A DNA stretch of 43,190 bases from an uncultured Holophagaceae bacterium (lineage in GTDB: Bacteria > Acidobacteriota > Holophagae > Holophagales > Holophagaceae): assembly GCA_903927605.1 (NCBI GenBank), contig CAIYNT010000330.1, positions 1-43,190 on the forward strand, given 5' to 3'. A program made the translations under genes and the position numbers. Within the stretch, counting starts at the first letter, position 1. Each line of letters opens with the position of its first letter. Below the pieces are notes generated by a model that saw nothing but the letters and a program-made list of their open reading frames with translations, was not told where the DNA came from and made no database searches. Below are positions 33,631 through 41,216 of the stretch, piece after piece.

Positions 33631-35457
33631 GTGGCGACCGTCCGAACCAATCTCGAAAAGTCCCCTTTCCTGAAGCGCAAGCTGGGGGATCTGCCGTTGC
33701 GCCCAGGCTGCTATCTGTACCGCGACGAAGGCGGCAACCTGCTCTACGTGGGCAAGGCCAAGGTGCTGCGGAACCGCGTGAAATCATACTTCCAGCAGAA
33801 GCGGCTGGATGCCAAGACGCGGCGGCTGGTGGCGCGGATCTGGGACATCGAGCTCATCGTTTGCGAAACGGAGCTGGAAGCCCTGGTGCTGGAAAACAAC
33901 CTCATCAAGGAGCACTTCCCGCCCTTCAACATCCTGCTGCGCGATGACAAGAGCTACCCCTACGTCAAGCTCACCTGGAAGGAGGCCTTTCCCAAGGTCT
34001 TCGTCACCCGCAAAGTCCGCAAGGACGGCAGCCTCTATTTCGGGCCCTTCTTCCCGGCCAGTACCGCCTATCGCACGGCCGAGCTGGTCTATCGCTTCTT
34101 CCAGATCCGGGACTGCGACATCGACATCGACGGCAAGCGCGGCCGCGCCTGCATGAAGTACCAGCTGCACCGCTGCACGGCCCCCTGCATCGCCGCCGTG
34201 AGCCAGGAGGCCTACCGAGAGCAGGCCAAGGAGGCGCGGCTCTTCCTGGAGGGCAAGCGCGACGAGTTGAAGGCCCGCCTGGAAACGGCCATGTGGAAGG
34301 CCGCCGAGGCCGCCGCCTTCGAGCAGGCCGCCCAGCACCGGGACGCCCTGCAACAGGTGGATGCCTGGTTCACCCGCCAGAAGGCCGCCAGCGCGGACCT
34401 GGATGACACGGACATCTACGGCAGCGCCGTGTTGGATGGACAAGCCTGTGTCCACCGACTGATGATGCGCGAAGGACGAATGGTGGGCCGCCAGGAGTAT
34501 CTGCTGGATGATGTGGAAGTCTTTGATGGCGCCGTGCTGGCCCAGGTCATCCAGCGCGTCCATAGCGCAGATCCTGCACCCGCCCGCATCCTCGCGGAGG
34601 TGGAGCCGGAGGATGCCGCTCTCCTCGCGGATTGGCTGACTGGCCTCCGGGGTACCAAGGTCCGCTTCCATGTGCCCCAGAAGGGCGAGAAGGTGGATTT
34701 GCTGACCATGGCCCAGGAAAATGCGCGGCTGGCCCTGGAACGCAAATTCGAACCCGCCCGACTGAACGAAGCCGTGCTGGAGGGCCTCCAGGCCTTCCTC
34801 GGCCTGAGCCACCTGCCTCGCCGCTTGGAGTGCTTCGACATCAGCCACGGCCAGGGTCGCGAGGTGGTGGCCAGCTGTGTGGTGTTCAGTGATGGCGTAC
34901 CGGACAAGGCCCGCTATCGCCGCTTCAAAATGACCAACGAGCAGAATGACGACTTCGCCAACATGCAGGAGGCTGTGATGCGCCGTTACCGGCGCATCAA
35001 GGAAGAAAACAAGGAATTCCCAGAGCTTGTGCTGATCGATGGGGGGTTGGGCCAACTGCATGCGGCGGAGGCGGCACTGAAGGAGCTGGGGCTGGAGCAG
35101 CTGGAGCTGGCGAGCCTCGCCAAAAAGGAGGAACTGGTGTTCCGTCTGGGTTCCAGTGAACCGCTGAAGATCCCGAAATCCTCGCCGGTGCTGCAGTTGC
35201 TCCAGCGGATCCGCGATGAGGCCCATCGCTTCGCCATCACCTACCACCGCGCCCTGCGGGCCAAGCGCACGCTACAGACTGAGTTGACCCAGATTCCCGG
35301 CATCGGTCCCGCCACTGCGAAAAAGCTGCTCCAGGCCTTCGGCAGCGTCACCAAGGTGCGCGAGGCACCTGAGGTAGATCTCGCCCAAACCATCGGCTCC
35401 GCGGCCACCCGGAAGGTTCTGGCCTGGCGGAACACCCAGGCGGGGGACAAACCCTAG
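33631..35457 (+). CDS. uvrC: Excinuclease ABC subunit C
   Basis: UvrC makes the dual incisions in nucleotide excision repair after UvrAB marks the lesion. The 608-residue protein has the N-terminal GIY-YIG nuclease (LRPGCYLYRDEGGNLLYVGKA across residues 23-43), the Cys-rich RACMKYQLHRCTAPC, the UVR helix pair around residues 208-250, and the RNase H-like domain starting ECFDISHGQGREVVAS. Tandem helix-hairpin-helix motifs end it (QIPGIGPATAKKLLQAFGS). The start is GTG with a poor ribosome site. The stop overlaps the convergent Sel1-repeat gene by four bases. Confidence 0.96.
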   Translation: MATVRTNLEKSPFLKRKLGDLPLRPGCYLYRDEGGNLLYVGKAKVLRNRVKSYFQQKRLDAKTRRLVARIWDIELIVCETELEALVLENNLIKEHFPPFNILLRDDKSYPYVKLTWKEAFPKVFVTRKVRKDGSLYFGPFFPASTAYRTAELVYRFFQIRDCDIDIDGKRGRACMKYQLHRCTAPCIAAVSQEAYREQAKEARLFLEGKRDELKARLETAMWKAAEAAAFEQAAQHRDALQQVDAWFTRQKAASADLDDTDIYGSAVLDGQACVHRLMMREGRMVGRQEYLLDDVEVFDGAVLAQVIQRVHSADPAPARILAEVEPEDAALLADWLTGLRGTKVRFHVPQKGEKVDLLTMAQENARLALERKFEPARLNEAVLEGLQAFLGLSHLPRRLECFDISHGQGREVVASCVVFSDGVPDKARYRRFKMTNEQNDDFANMQEAVMRRYRRIKEENKEFPELVLIDGGLGQLHAAEAALKELGLEQLELASLAKKEELVFRLGSSEPLKIPKSSPVLQLLQRIRDEAHRFAITYHRALRAKRTLQTELTQIPGIGPATAKKLLQAFGSVTKVREAPEVDLAQTIGSAATRKVLAWRNTQAGDKP

Positions 35458-36092
35458 CGCCCGCCCTCGATCTGACCCAGCTCCGCTCTAGCCGCATCGC
35501 TGCCCTTCTCCGCGGCTTTGCGCAACCAGTAGAGGCCCTTCTCCCGGTCCCGGGGCAGGTTCAGGCCGTTGTAGTACATGAGGCCAAGCAGGTGCATGGA
35601 GCGGACATCTCCGGCCTTGGCCTGCTCAAAGGTGGCCCGCGCGGCGGGGGGGACAGCTTCGGTCGTAGGTGCCAGAACCGGAGGTGGCACAGGTGGTGGC
35701 GCTGTGCTTTTGGAGAAAGCAAGGTAGGCTCCCCCACCCAGCACCACCAGCAACCCGAGGATGAGCGGCACCATCCAGCGGGAGGTTATTTTGGAGGCCC
35801 CAGAGCGGGGCGGCTGCTTCAGCGCCTGGCCAGTGGCTTCTGCCGGCTGGTCCACTTTCCCCACCCGGACCGGAGGCCCATCCACCCTGGGCAAAACAAG
35901 CATTTGGGTCTCGTCGGCTCCAGGTTCAGACCTTCCCAAAGGCAGCTTCAGGGTGCTGTCGGCATCCAGGTGTTTTGAGAGATCCAGCCGCTGAGTGCTG
36001 TATGGATTCGCCGGCTCCCCCGCTGGCAGACGTACCGTGGCGTCTGACTCAGGTTCGGGATTCCTAGGATCGGGAGTCTCGGAGTTGGGCAT
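35454..36092 (-). CDS. Single-pass membrane protein with Thr motifs and Sel1 repeat
   Basis: This 212-residue protein has three parts. The cytoplasmic N-terminus (1-105) is disordered and carries four similar threonine motifs: ATVRLP (Thr19), STQRLDL (Thr33), STLKLPL (Thr47) and ETQMLVLP (Thr62). A transmembrane helix spans about 107-126 (MVPLILGLLVVLGGGAYLAF). The C-terminal part has a Pro-rich linker and a Sel1-like repeat (AKAGDVRSMHLLGLMYYNG, then EKGLYWLRKAAEKGSDAARAELG). GAGGAGG lies before the ATG. Thr-x-x-Leu motifs of this kind could be phosphorylated by Ser/Thr kinases and read by FHA domains; that is inference. No specific function is known to me. Confidence 0.75.
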   Translation of the reverse strand: MPNSETPDPRNPEPESDATVRLPAGEPANPYSTQRLDLSKHLDADSTLKLPLGRSEPGADETQMLVLPRVDGPPVRVGKVDQPAEATGQALKQPPRSGASKITSRWMVPLILGLLVVLGGGAYLAFSKSTAPPPVPPPVLAPTTEAVPPAARATFEQAKAGDVRSMHLLGLMYYNGLNLPRDREKGLYWLRKAAEKGSDAARAELGQIEGGR

Positions 36093-36136
36093 GCGCCCTC
36101 CTCAGCGGTTGTGGCTCCACAGCATACCTGGAAGTC

Positions 36137-36592
36137 TCAACTCTCCAAGGCTTTCGCCCAGCGATCGTACCGGGGCACCAGGGCCAGGTAGAGCATGGGC
36201 GTTAGCAGGATGAAACCCCAGACATGGCGCACCGCGTGGTCACCGACGAGGATCCAGTAGACCAGCCCGCAGAGGCTGCTGGTTTCAAGAACCGCTGCGT
36301 AGAGGAGCCCTTCCCGCAGGATCACGGCGCGACGCTGAGCCTCGGGGAAGGCCTTGAATGTGCGAAGGACCCTTCCGCTGCGCCCCCACACCCAGGCGGC
36401 CGTCAGGAGAACCAGGCCCGTGAACAGGTAGCCAATCTGCTGAAAAACCCCCTCGGGTACTTGGGTTCCGGGAGGAATCATCCCCGATCGCAGCAGCACC
36501 GCGATCAGACCTGGGGTCCCGAAACAAAGGACGAGGCCCAATCCATAGGCCATGCGATGAGCCGACCGGAGGGTTTCGGCCGTGCCATTCAC
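36137..36592 (-). CDS. Small four-helix membrane protein
   Basis: This 151-residue protein has four predicted membrane helices at about 15-35, 51-68, 94-112 and 120-139, with short loops. One loop is basic (RVLRTFKAFPEAQRRAVI). I do not recognise a family. It overlaps the end of scpA by four bases (ATGA), so it is translationally coupled to a chromosome-segregation gene, in the place where scpB often stands. Whether the coupling is functional cannot be read from the sequence. Confidence 0.7.
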   Translation of the reverse strand: MNGTAETLRSAHRMAYGLGLVLCFGTPGLIAVLLRSGMIPPGTQVPEGVFQQIGYLFTGLVLLTAAWVWGRSGRVLRTFKAFPEAQRRAVILREGLLYAAVLETSSLCGLVYWILVGDHAVRHVWGFILLTPMLYLALVPRYDRWAKALES

Positions 36593-37404
36593 GCAGCCTC
36601 GGCGGCCTTGACGCGGATCTCGCCGAAGGTCTCGCCCTGGACCAGGGCGATGCGGCCCGTGCGAACCAGTTCCAGGAGGGCCAGGAAGGTCAGCACCAGT
36701 TCCTCGCGGGTGCGCACTTGGCCGAGCAGCCCCTCGAAGGGCTTCCAGAGGCCATCCTGGAGGCTGCGGAGTACCTCCATCACCCGCTGTTCAAGCGACT
36801 TGGGCTGAGTTCGAACTTCGACGGGCGGGGGGGGCATCAGGCGCTTCAAAGCTTCCCGGTAGGCACCCAGCAGATCAAAGAGGGTGGCGCGGATGGGTTC
36901 TTCTTCCACGCGCTTGTGGTCATCCAGGTCAATGCCTGGCGCAAAGGCGATCTTCTGCCAATCGGATTCGCGGTCGGAGAGCATCTGGGCTGCGGCCTTC
37001 ACCTGCTGGTAGTCCAGCAGCCGCTGCACCAGGGCCTCCCGAGGATCCTCCTCGCCGCACTCCTGGGGCGGGCGGGGCAACATGAGTCGGGACTTGATCT
37101 GCAGCAACTGGGCCGCCATGCCCACGAACTCCGCCGCGATCTCCAGGTTCAGCTCCTCCATGAGCTTCAGGTACTCCATGTATTGCCGGGTGACCTCGGC
37201 CATGGGCAAATTCAGGAGATCCAGCTTCTGCTCGTGGATGAGGTGCAGCAGGAGATCCAGCGGTCCTTCGAAGATGGAAAGGTGCAACGCCAAACCGCGG
37301 AACTTTGTCTCGAAGCCCTTGGGCGGCTCAAAGGTCCTAGGAGCCTCCGGAGTAGGCGCAACTTCTGTTACAGATTCCGAGGGTTCCAATGGGGCATTAG
37401 ACAT
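36589..37404 (-). CDS. scpA: Segregation and condensation protein A
   Basis: ScpA is the kleisin that bridges the SMC dimer in bacterial condensin. The 271-residue protein has a disordered N-terminus, then the diagnostic SIFEGPLDLLLHLIHEQKL and NLPMAEVTRQYMEYL. These are followed by EFVGMAAQLLQIKSRLMLP and a C-terminal winged-helix (VLTFLALLELVRTGRIALVQ). It is complete and normal in length. scpB and smc are not in the window. It is divergent from lipA, with a 228-base gap that carries an unusual inverted repeat. Confidence 0.94.
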   Translation of the reverse strand: MSNAPLEPSESVTEVAPTPEAPRTFEPPKGFETKFRGLALHLSIFEGPLDLLLHLIHEQKLDLLNLPMAEVTRQYMEYLKLMEELNLEIAAEFVGMAAQLLQIKSRLMLPRPPQECGEEDPREALVQRLLDYQQVKAAAQMLSDRESDWQKIAFAPGIDLDDHKRVEEEPIRATLFDLLGAYREALKRLMPPPPVEVRTQPKSLEQRVMEVLRSLQDGLWKPFEGLLGQVRTREELVLTFLALLELVRTGRIALVQGETFGEIRVKAAEAA

Positions 37405-37461
37405 GGACCCATTCTAGCCGGGTCAGGGCCTTGGCACCGCAACCGAAAAGGCTGTTCAAAC

Positions 37462-37544
37462 CACCGATAAACTTCGATGAACACTGATAAAGATGAACTT
37501 ATTTTTTCCACGTAGTTATCGGTGTTTATCTGTGTTCATCGGTG
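37462..37544. repeat. Inverted array of CAC-N-GAT-R-AA decamers
   Basis: Three tandem decamers on the plus strand (CACCGATAAA, CTTCGATGAA, CACTGATAAA at 37462-37491) face three on the minus strand (CACCGATGAA, CACAGATAAA, CACCGATAAC at 37515-37544). The two arms agree at about 24 of 30 positions and are separated by 23 bases containing a T run. The element lies in the gap between scpA and lipA and is more AT-rich than its surroundings. It resembles dispersed intergenic repeats that I recall from various bacterial genomes, but I could not check this. Confidence 0.7.
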
Positions 37545-37632
37545 GCTAATGGTTCTTCGTTTTTTCCTGAGGTTCGGCTGAACCAGTACCACAAGATTTC
37601 AACCGGTGGCTCATGAGTCACAATGAACGGCC

Positions 37633-38517
37633 ATGACTCGACTGCCCGTTCTCCCCGGCCCCCGCCCTGATTGGCTGAAGATCCGCGTACCGGCCCCCGA
37701 AGTGGTGGCCGAGGTGGAGGGCCTCATCCGGGAACAGCGGCTCGTGACGGTCTGCGAAGAGGCCCGCTGCCCAAACCTTCATGAGTGCTGGGGGATCCAC
37801 CGGACGGCCACCTTCATGCTCATGGGTGATATCTGCACCCGGCATTGTGGTTTTTGCAATGTGGGCAAGGGCCGGCCTGGTGAACTCGACCCCGACGAAC
37901 CCCAACGGGTGGCCGAGGCAGTCGCGCGCCTGGGACTGAAGTTCGCCGTGGTCACCTCGGTGAACCGTGATGATCTGGCCGACGGCGGTTCGGCTCATTT
38001 CTCGCAGACTATCCAGTGGATCCGCACTCTGTCGCCGCACTGCGGCGTCGAGGTGCTCATTCCCGATTTCCGAGGCAGTGAGGCGGCCCTGCTCACGGTT
38101 CTGGAAGCCCACCCCGATGTACTCAACCACAACGTGGAAACCGTACCACACCTGTACCGGCGGGTCAGGCCTGACGCTGATTACGGGCAGAGTCTGGCGG
38201 TCCTATACCGTGCTGCGGTCTGGCGGGACGTTCACGCCCCTTCCATGCGGGTGAAAAGCGGCATCATGGTGGGCCTGGGCGAGACACCAGAACAAGTGCT
38301 GGAACTCATGGCCGATTGGCGCCGGAGCCGAGTGGATATCGCCACCATCGGGCAGTATCTTCCCCCCTCCGGGTTTCATCTTCCCCTGCACCGCTTTGTG
38401 GAACCCACAGAGTTCGACAGGTACCGACAAAAGGGACTGGAGATGGGATTTCAGCGCGTAGAATCCGCCCCTCTGGTGCGATCCAGTTACCACGCAGGAG
38501 AAGGCTTCGGGGGCTGA
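37633..38517 (+). CDS. lipA: Lipoyl synthase
   Basis: LipA is a radical-SAM enzyme that inserts two sulfur atoms into octanoyl groups on carrier proteins. The 294-residue protein has both iron-sulfur cluster sets: the auxiliary cluster Cys41, Cys46 and Cys52 (CEEARCPNLHEC) and the radical-SAM cluster Cys68, Cys72 and Cys75 (CTRHCGFC). The C-terminal APLVRSSYHAGE carries the Arg-Ser-Ser-Tyr motif, whose serine ligates the auxiliary cluster. Core segments include VVTSVNRDDLADGG and VKSGIMVGLGET. lipB is not adjacent. The stop codon is buried in a strong hairpin. Confidence 0.97.
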   Translation: MTRLPVLPGPRPDWLKIRVPAPEVVAEVEGLIREQRLVTVCEEARCPNLHECWGIHRTATFMLMGDICTRHCGFCNVGKGRPGELDPDEPQRVAEAVARLGLKFAVVTSVNRDDLADGGSAHFSQTIQWIRTLSPHCGVEVLIPDFRGSEAALLTVLEAHPDVLNHNVETVPHLYRRVRPDADYGQSLAVLYRAAVWRDVHAPSMRVKSGIMVGLGETPEQVLELMADWRRSRVDIATIGQYLPPSGFHLPLHRFVEPTEFDRYRQKGLEMGFQRVESAPLVRSSYHAGEGFGG

Positions 38518-38531
38518 CAGCCCCCAAAGCC
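38503..38531. terminator. Strong hairpin at the lipA end, between convergent genes
   Basis: The stem GGCTT-C-GGGGGCT, loop GAC, AGCCCCC-A-AAGCC has 12 base pairs and includes the lipA stop codon. It lies 22 bases from the end of the convergent response-regulator gene. No T run follows on either strand, so it may act as a bidirectional barrier, with Rho, or as an mRNA 3' stabiliser. Confidence 0.55.
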
Positions 38532-38552
38532 GGAATCACAGGCCGTAGTCGC

Positions 38553-39674
38553 CTACGCGTGGACTTGATTGTTTGTGCCCAGAAACTGTTTCTCGAAGGC
38601 CGCCCAGTCCAAGGTGCCCGCCCCCTGAGGGCCATTGGGAGTACGCAGACGGATGATCTCCTCCTGGTACCAGTCGATGACGGGCTGTCCGATCTTCAAT
38701 AAGGGGAGTTCCTTGGCGAGATCGCTGGGCGTCATCACGCAGACCCAACCCCGATCATAGGGGCTATGCATGAGCTCACCCGGATCCGTCTTGAGGTGGG
38801 TGTTGTCATGTTCGATGCGACCCGAGAGCGGGGCCACCACCTGGACTGTGCCTGCTGCACCCTTCAAGGTGAAGAGAGGGTCGCCTGACCTTACGCTGCT
38901 GCCTCGCTGGGGAAGCACCACTTCCTTCACGGTACCCAGTGCCTTCCGCACGAAGTCGTCGATGCCGATGCGGACCTGTCCTTCCGGCTCGATGCGCACC
39001 CATGCATGACCTGCGGACAGGAAGGCTCCACCCGGAACACAGAACTCAGAGGCGGGCACCACTTCAGCCATCTCCGGAGATACGACCCGGACGTTGGGCC
39101 GCCGGGCTGCATCCAGGCGGGCCTCGCGCTTGATGAGCAGCTTCTTGGCGAATTCGCCAAGTTCGTCGGCGGTGAAGGGCTTCTGCACATACTCACAGGC
39201 ACCCTGCTGCAGGGTCTGGACCGCGGTCTCGATGCTGCCGTAGCCGGTGATGACGACCACATCCACATCCGGACGCAGGTGCTTCACTGCCTTCACCACC
39301 TCTACACCGTCCATGTCCGGCATCTTGAGATCCGTGAAGACGAAGTCGTAGTCATGCCGCTGGACCAGGCCCAGGGCCTCTGGGCCATGTTCGACCGTAT
39401 CCACACTGAAACCCTCCAGCACGAGGATCCGCCGGAAGGAATCGAGCACCACGGCCTCATCGTCAACGGCGAGGATCCGGGCTTTGGGGTTAGGCACCTC
39501 CACCCGCTTCAGGCTCTTGGCCTCATGGGTGAAGTCCAAACGGATTGAGGTGTTGAGCACGGCTTCGCGAGCCTGGCGTTCCCGGTGTTCCCGCCTTCGG
39601 CGCAGGGTCGTCCGCACCAGGAAGTCGATGCCGACGAAAGCGACGAACATGAAGATGATCAGAATGGCGGTCAT
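38553..39674 (-). CDS. Membrane-anchored response regulator with GcvH-like output domain
   Basis: This 373-residue protein has three parts. Residues 3-20 form a membrane helix (AILIIFMFVAFVGIDFLV), followed by a basic cytoplasmic linker. A receiver domain occupies about 65-185, with acidic pair Asp71/Asp72, phosphoacceptor Asp115 (FTDLKMPDMDG), Thr143 and Lys165 (QKPF). From about 222 to 325 it matches the glycine-cleavage H protein: AGHAWVRIEPEGQVRIGI, LGTVKEVVLPQRG, SGDPLF and VAPLSGRIEHDN. Ungapped comparison from Gly-Asp to Ala-Pro puts Ala274 where GcvH has its lipoyl lysine, so it is probably not lipoylated. There is no DNA-binding domain. It follows its kinase by nine bases. Confidence 0.9.
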   Translation of the reverse strand: MTAILIIFMFVAFVGIDFLVRTTLRRRREHRERQAREAVLNTSIRLDFTHEAKSLKRVEVPNPKARILAVDDEAVVLDSFRRILVLEGFSVDTVEHGPEALGLVQRHDYDFVFTDLKMPDMDGVEVVKAVKHLRPDVDVVVITGYGSIETAVQTLQQGACEYVQKPFTADELGEFAKKLLIKREARLDAARRPNVRVVSPEMAEVVPASEFCVPGGAFLSAGHAWVRIEPEGQVRIGIDDFVRKALGTVKEVVLPQRGSSVRSGDPLFTLKGAAGTVQVVAPLSGRIEHDNTHLKTDPGELMHSPYDRGWVCVMTPSDLAKELPLLKIGQPVIDWYQEEIIRLRTPNGPQGAGTLDWAAFEKQFLGTNNQVHA

Positions 39675-39683
39675 GGTGACCTC

Positions 39684-41213
39684 CTAGGTAAGGGTTGGAA
39701 GAGCTGGTGGCGAGCCGCCTTCTGAGGTAGCAGCGGTCGGCAGTCGGAGGGTGAAACAGGTACCGTGGCCAGGCTCACTCTGAACTTCCAGATCTCCGCC
39801 ATGGGCCTCGACGATGCCCCAGCTGACCGCCAGCCCAAGACCAGTGCCGTGATTGCCTTTGGTGGTGAAGAAAGGCTCAAAGATCCGCGGTAGGTCTTCG
39901 GGCGGAATGCCCCGCCCGCTGTCCTCCAGCAGGAGTTCGATGGAGGAGGAGGGACCGAGCCTCGTTATGGCGCGAATCCTACCACCCTCAGTTCCGATCG
40001 CATCCGCCGCGTTCAGGAGGAGGTTCACGACCACCTGCTGAATCTGGTTCGCATCCGCTTGGACGGTTGGAAGGTCCGAGGCCAAATCAAGGGACAGGTC
40101 CACATGATGCAGAGACAGCTGGGTCATCACCACGGACACGGACCGGCGGACCACTTCGTCGAGGTCCATGGGTTTTTTGGAAGGCGCCGTGGGCCGTGCA
40201 AAATCGAGCATCCCGCGGATGATGCCCCGGCAGCGCACGGTCTCCCGCACGATCACGTCCAGATCCTCGCAGGCAGGTGGATCATGCTCCATGCGTTTCC
40301 GCAAAAGCGAGGCATAGCTCAATACGCCGGTCAGCGGATTGTTGATCTCGTGAGCGATACCAGCGGCCAGGCGCCCCACGGAAGCCAGCTTGTCCGCTTG
40401 GGCCAATTGGCGCTGCGTATCGGCGAGATGGTGGATCATGTCGTTGAAGGCCTTGGCCAGCTCCCCCAGTTCGTGATGTCCAATGAAAGGGATGGACGCC
40501 CCTAGATCACCAGCACTGACGCGGCGAGTCCCCTCGACCAGGGCCTCTACGGGTCGCTCGACCAGGATGTGGTTGAGCCACCACAGCATGACGCTAACCG
40601 CCAGAATGGCCAGGATGGCCGAGGTGGCGATCACCCGCCGGCTGTGGGCAATCTCTCCATCCACATCCGCCAGAGAGACGTTCACGTCCAGCACACCCAG
40701 CAGGCTTTGCTTCGCGTCGTGCGCGTGACAGTCGGCCGCAGAGCAGGATGGCTCGTTCGGGATAGGGTTGATGACACCCAGGATGCGGGTGCCATCTATG
40801 GAACGGAAGATCCGGGCCCTGGCCTGGATCTCCAATCGTTCGAGCGGATGCCCCTCGGCATGGCAGGCATAGCAGGCTTCGCCTTTCGGATCGAGCCTAG
40901 TGCCGATCTCATCGCTGGCGGAGGAGAACATGATCTGGCCTTCTTTGTTGAAGACACGGACCTTGTGGATGCCCTCCTTTTGCAGGCCACCCACATCACG
41001 GATCTGGCGGTGCAGGTTATCCCGACGGTTCTCCAGCATGTCGAAGTGGGTGGAACTCTTGATCGTCTCACTCAGCTGATCCGCGCAGCGGGTTCGTTCC
41101 GCCAACAGCTGTGCGGTCTGCAACCGGAGAATGGCAAAGGCCATGCCGCCGATCACCGTCGCTGTGACTAGACCAGCGCCGAGGATCAGACGGATGCCGA
41201 TGCGGGTTCGCAT
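39684..41213 (-). CDS. Sensor histidine kinase with periplasmic haem c motifs
   Basis: This 509-residue kinase has membrane helices at about 8-30 and 193-213 that bracket a periplasmic domain. That domain contains a classical haem c site Cys114-x2-Cys117-His118 (CYACH) and a second site Cys157-x4-Cys162-His163 (CSAADCH), the spacing used in some multihaem cytochromes. The surroundings look PAS/Cache-like (VRVFNKEGQIMFSS and LLGVLDVNVSLADVD). HAMP follows, then the phosphoacceptor His288 (GIAHEINNPL) and an ATPase domain (QQVVVNLLLNAADAIG, DSGRGIPPED and GTGLGLAVSWGIVEAHGG). It starts three bases after the nrfD-like stop. It probably senses redox state outside the membrane and phosphorylates the next gene's product. 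Confidence 0.92.
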   Translation of the reverse strand: MRTRIGIRLILGAGLVTATVIGGMAFAILRLQTAQLLAERTRCADQLSETIKSSTHFDMLENRRDNLHRQIRDVGGLQKEGIHKVRVFNKEGQIMFSSASDEIGTRLDPKGEACYACHAEGHPLERLEIQARARIFRSIDGTRILGVINPIPNEPSCSAADCHAHDAKQSLLGVLDVNVSLADVDGEIAHSRRVIATSAILAILAVSVMLWWLNHILVERPVEALVEGTRRVSAGDLGASIPFIGHHELGELAKAFNDMIHHLADTQRQLAQADKLASVGRLAAGIAHEINNPLTGVLSYASLLRKRMEHDPPACEDLDVIVRETVRCRGIIRGMLDFARPTAPSKKPMDLDEVVRRSVSVVMTQLSLHHVDLSLDLASDLPTVQADANQIQQVVVNLLLNAADAIGTEGGRIRAITRLGPSSSIELLLEDSGRGIPPEDLPRIFEPFFTTKGNHGTGLGLAVSWGIVEAHGGDLEVQSEPGHGTCFTLRLPTAATSEGGSPPALPTLT

Positions 41214-41216
41214 GGC

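Noticed and set aside
37571..37584. Hairpin GGTTC-GGCT-GAACC before lipA as a terminator
   Set aside because: The nearby T run lies upstream of the stem on the plus strand and becomes an A run on the minus strand, so it fits a terminator in neither direction.
37633..39674. Functional link between lipA and the adjacent GcvH-like regulator
   Set aside because: The lipoyl lysine position is Ala in the regulator, the two genes are convergent and a strong hairpin separates them, so the proximity is probably coincidental.
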